A stretch of DNA of 64,000 bases from Tunturibacter empetritectus (GTDB lineage: Bacteria; Acidobacteriota; Terriglobia; Terriglobales; Acidobacteriaceae): assembly GCF_040358985.1 (NCBI RefSeq), contig NZ_CP132932.1, forward strand, positions 3,968,001 through 4,032,000, in the 5' to 3' direction. Positions 63,166 through 64,000 of this stretch are shown piece by piece. Each line of letters begins with the position of its first letter. The stretch's first letter is position 1. The notes beneath the pieces are model-generated. The model was not told the DNA's origin. It was given only the letters and a program-made list of their open reading frames with translations, and ran no database searches. Made by a program: the position numbers and the translations under genes.

Positions 63166-64000
63166 ATGAATTTTAGCTTGAGGAAGAAAAGAGCTACTGC
63201 GGCCGCGAAGGCAGCTGGCGTTGATGGGATGTTGATCGCGCATCTGCCGGATGTTCGCTATTTGTGCGGGTTTACGGGCTCGAATGCGGTGCTTGCGTTC
63301 GCGGGGGGACGCGCGACTCTGTTTACTGACGGACGGTATACGGTGCAAGCGCGCGTGGAGGCGGCCAGGACCAGGGTGATGATTGCGAAGAAGCCTGCGG
63401 TGGTGGCGGCTTGTGAGTGGCTTGAGACTGCCGGGGTAAGGCGCTGCGGATTTGACGCGGCGCATACGACGGTGGCGGGCCTGGAGATGATGCGGAAGGC
63501 TCTCTCGGCTAAGGTGCGGCGAGGAATGTTTGTGGCGGTGGGGCCGTTAGTGGCGCGGATGCGCGAGGTGAAAGACGTCGACGAGGTGAAGTTGATACGT
63601 GCCGCTGCGCTGGTGGGGTGCGATCTGTTTGAGGGCATGCTGACGTATCTGGAGGCGGGGCTGACCGAGACGGAGGTAGCGGCGACGTTGGAGTACGCGG
63701 CGAGGCTGGCGGGGGCGGAGGGGATGTCGTTCGACACGATCGTTGCGAGCGGGGAGCGATCGGCGCTGCCGCATGGGCGTGCAACAGGGGCTAAGCTGCC
63801 AAAGCAGGGGTTCGTGACCCTGGACTTCGGTGTTATTCTCGACGGATATTGCAGCGACATGACTCGTACCGTACACATAGGCAAGGCGTTGCCTAGTGAG
63901 CGGGACGTGTATGATTCTGTGCTGGAAGCTCAGGAGGCCGCGGTCGCCGCTGTTGCGCCGGGGGTGACTGCCGGAGAGGTGGACGAGGCGGCCAGGAGCG
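63166..64000 (+). CDS. M24-family Xaa-Pro aminopeptidase (3' end cut by window edge)
   Basis: The first 278 residues of a metallopeptidase cleaving X-Pro bonds at N-termini. The creatinase-like N-terminal domain (ADGMLIAHLPDVRYLCGFTG type) is followed by the pita-bread domain with the metal ligands in TLDFGVILDGYCSDMTRT (two Asp). The ATG at 63166 has AGAGGTG upstream. It is divergent from the metallophosphoesterase gene and runs off the right edge. Confidence 0.9.
   Translation, partial: MNFSLRKKRATAAAKAAGVDGMLIAHLPDVRYLCGFTGSNAVLAFAGGRATLFTDGRYTVQARVEAARTRVMIAKKPAVVAACEWLETAGVRRCGFDAAHTTVAGLEMMRKALSAKVRRGMFVAVGPLVARMREVKDVDEVKLIRAAALVGCDLFEGMLTYLEAGLTETEVAATLEYAARLAGAEGMSFDTIVASGERSALPHGRATGAKLPKQGFVTLDFGVILDGYCSDMTRTVHIGKALPSERDVYDSVLEAQEAAVAAVAPGVTAGEVDEAARS

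Overview
The window is high-GC, gene-dense bacterial chromosome (about 56 protein genes, no RNA genes seen). Gene content, the E. coli-like argG, a sedolisin (S53) protease with an Ig-like and GCGGG tail, a DUF1080 protein, a free-standing DsbD N-domain partner and several families of short hairpin repeats suggest an acidobacterium of the class Terriglobia (Edaphobacter, Granulicella or Terriglobus type). That placement is inference from family content; no rRNA or marker phylogeny could be run.

Layout. 1-1347 (minus): pyrimidine salvage, with the end-truncated thymidine phosphorylase and cytidine deaminase. 1433-6600 (plus): a compact, overlapping chemosensory operon cheA-cheW-cheY-cheB-cheR with no receptor gene. 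6670-12619: an lhr helicase / Nei glycosylase repair operon; nei carries an in-frame hairpin repeat. 12616-19553: a membrane protein, a class A penicillin-binding protein with proS, a Crp/Fnr regulator and the KDO-pathway isomerase. 19740-22192: a TlpA-like thioredoxin coupled to a lone DsbD N-domain, then an AlaC-type aminotransferase. 22193-28082: a skewed GT-rich tract, an NTF2-like protein, a sedolisin, a DinB-like protein and gltX. 28128-30955: two SDR oxidoreductases divergent from a LysR regulator. 31229-39525: a DUF1080 protein, DAHP synthase, threonine dehydrogenase, a GyrI-like protein, an AIM24 protein, a P450, DoxX and a ModF-like ATPase.

39643-49172 (minus) is an arginine operon argR-argC-argB-argD-argF-argG-argH-NAGS, with three small orphan ORFs, apparently less GC-rich than the arg genes, placed between argF, argG and argH. 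A pair of near-perfect ARG boxes (49260-49299) lies between argR and the divergent gltB, so arginine synthesis and glutamate supply may share one operator.

53997-58621 is a lipid-related run: a TetR regulator with a cluster of ATTCATT half-sites at its 5' end, fadD, a secreted HAD phosphatase and a NAPE-PLD-like hydrolase. 58629-64000 holds a TonB-like protein with a very long cytoplasmic region, a phosphofructokinase with pyrophosphate-type residues, a small excisionase-type DNA-binding protein, a Tat-exported metallophosphoesterase and the start of an M24 peptidase.

No CRISPR array, prophage, transposase or tRNA was recognised. The most unusual features are the repeat-driven insertion inside nei, the argR/gltB operator, the orphan ORFs in the arg operon, the TetR half-site cluster, the TonB architecture, and the C-terminal tail of the sedolisin.
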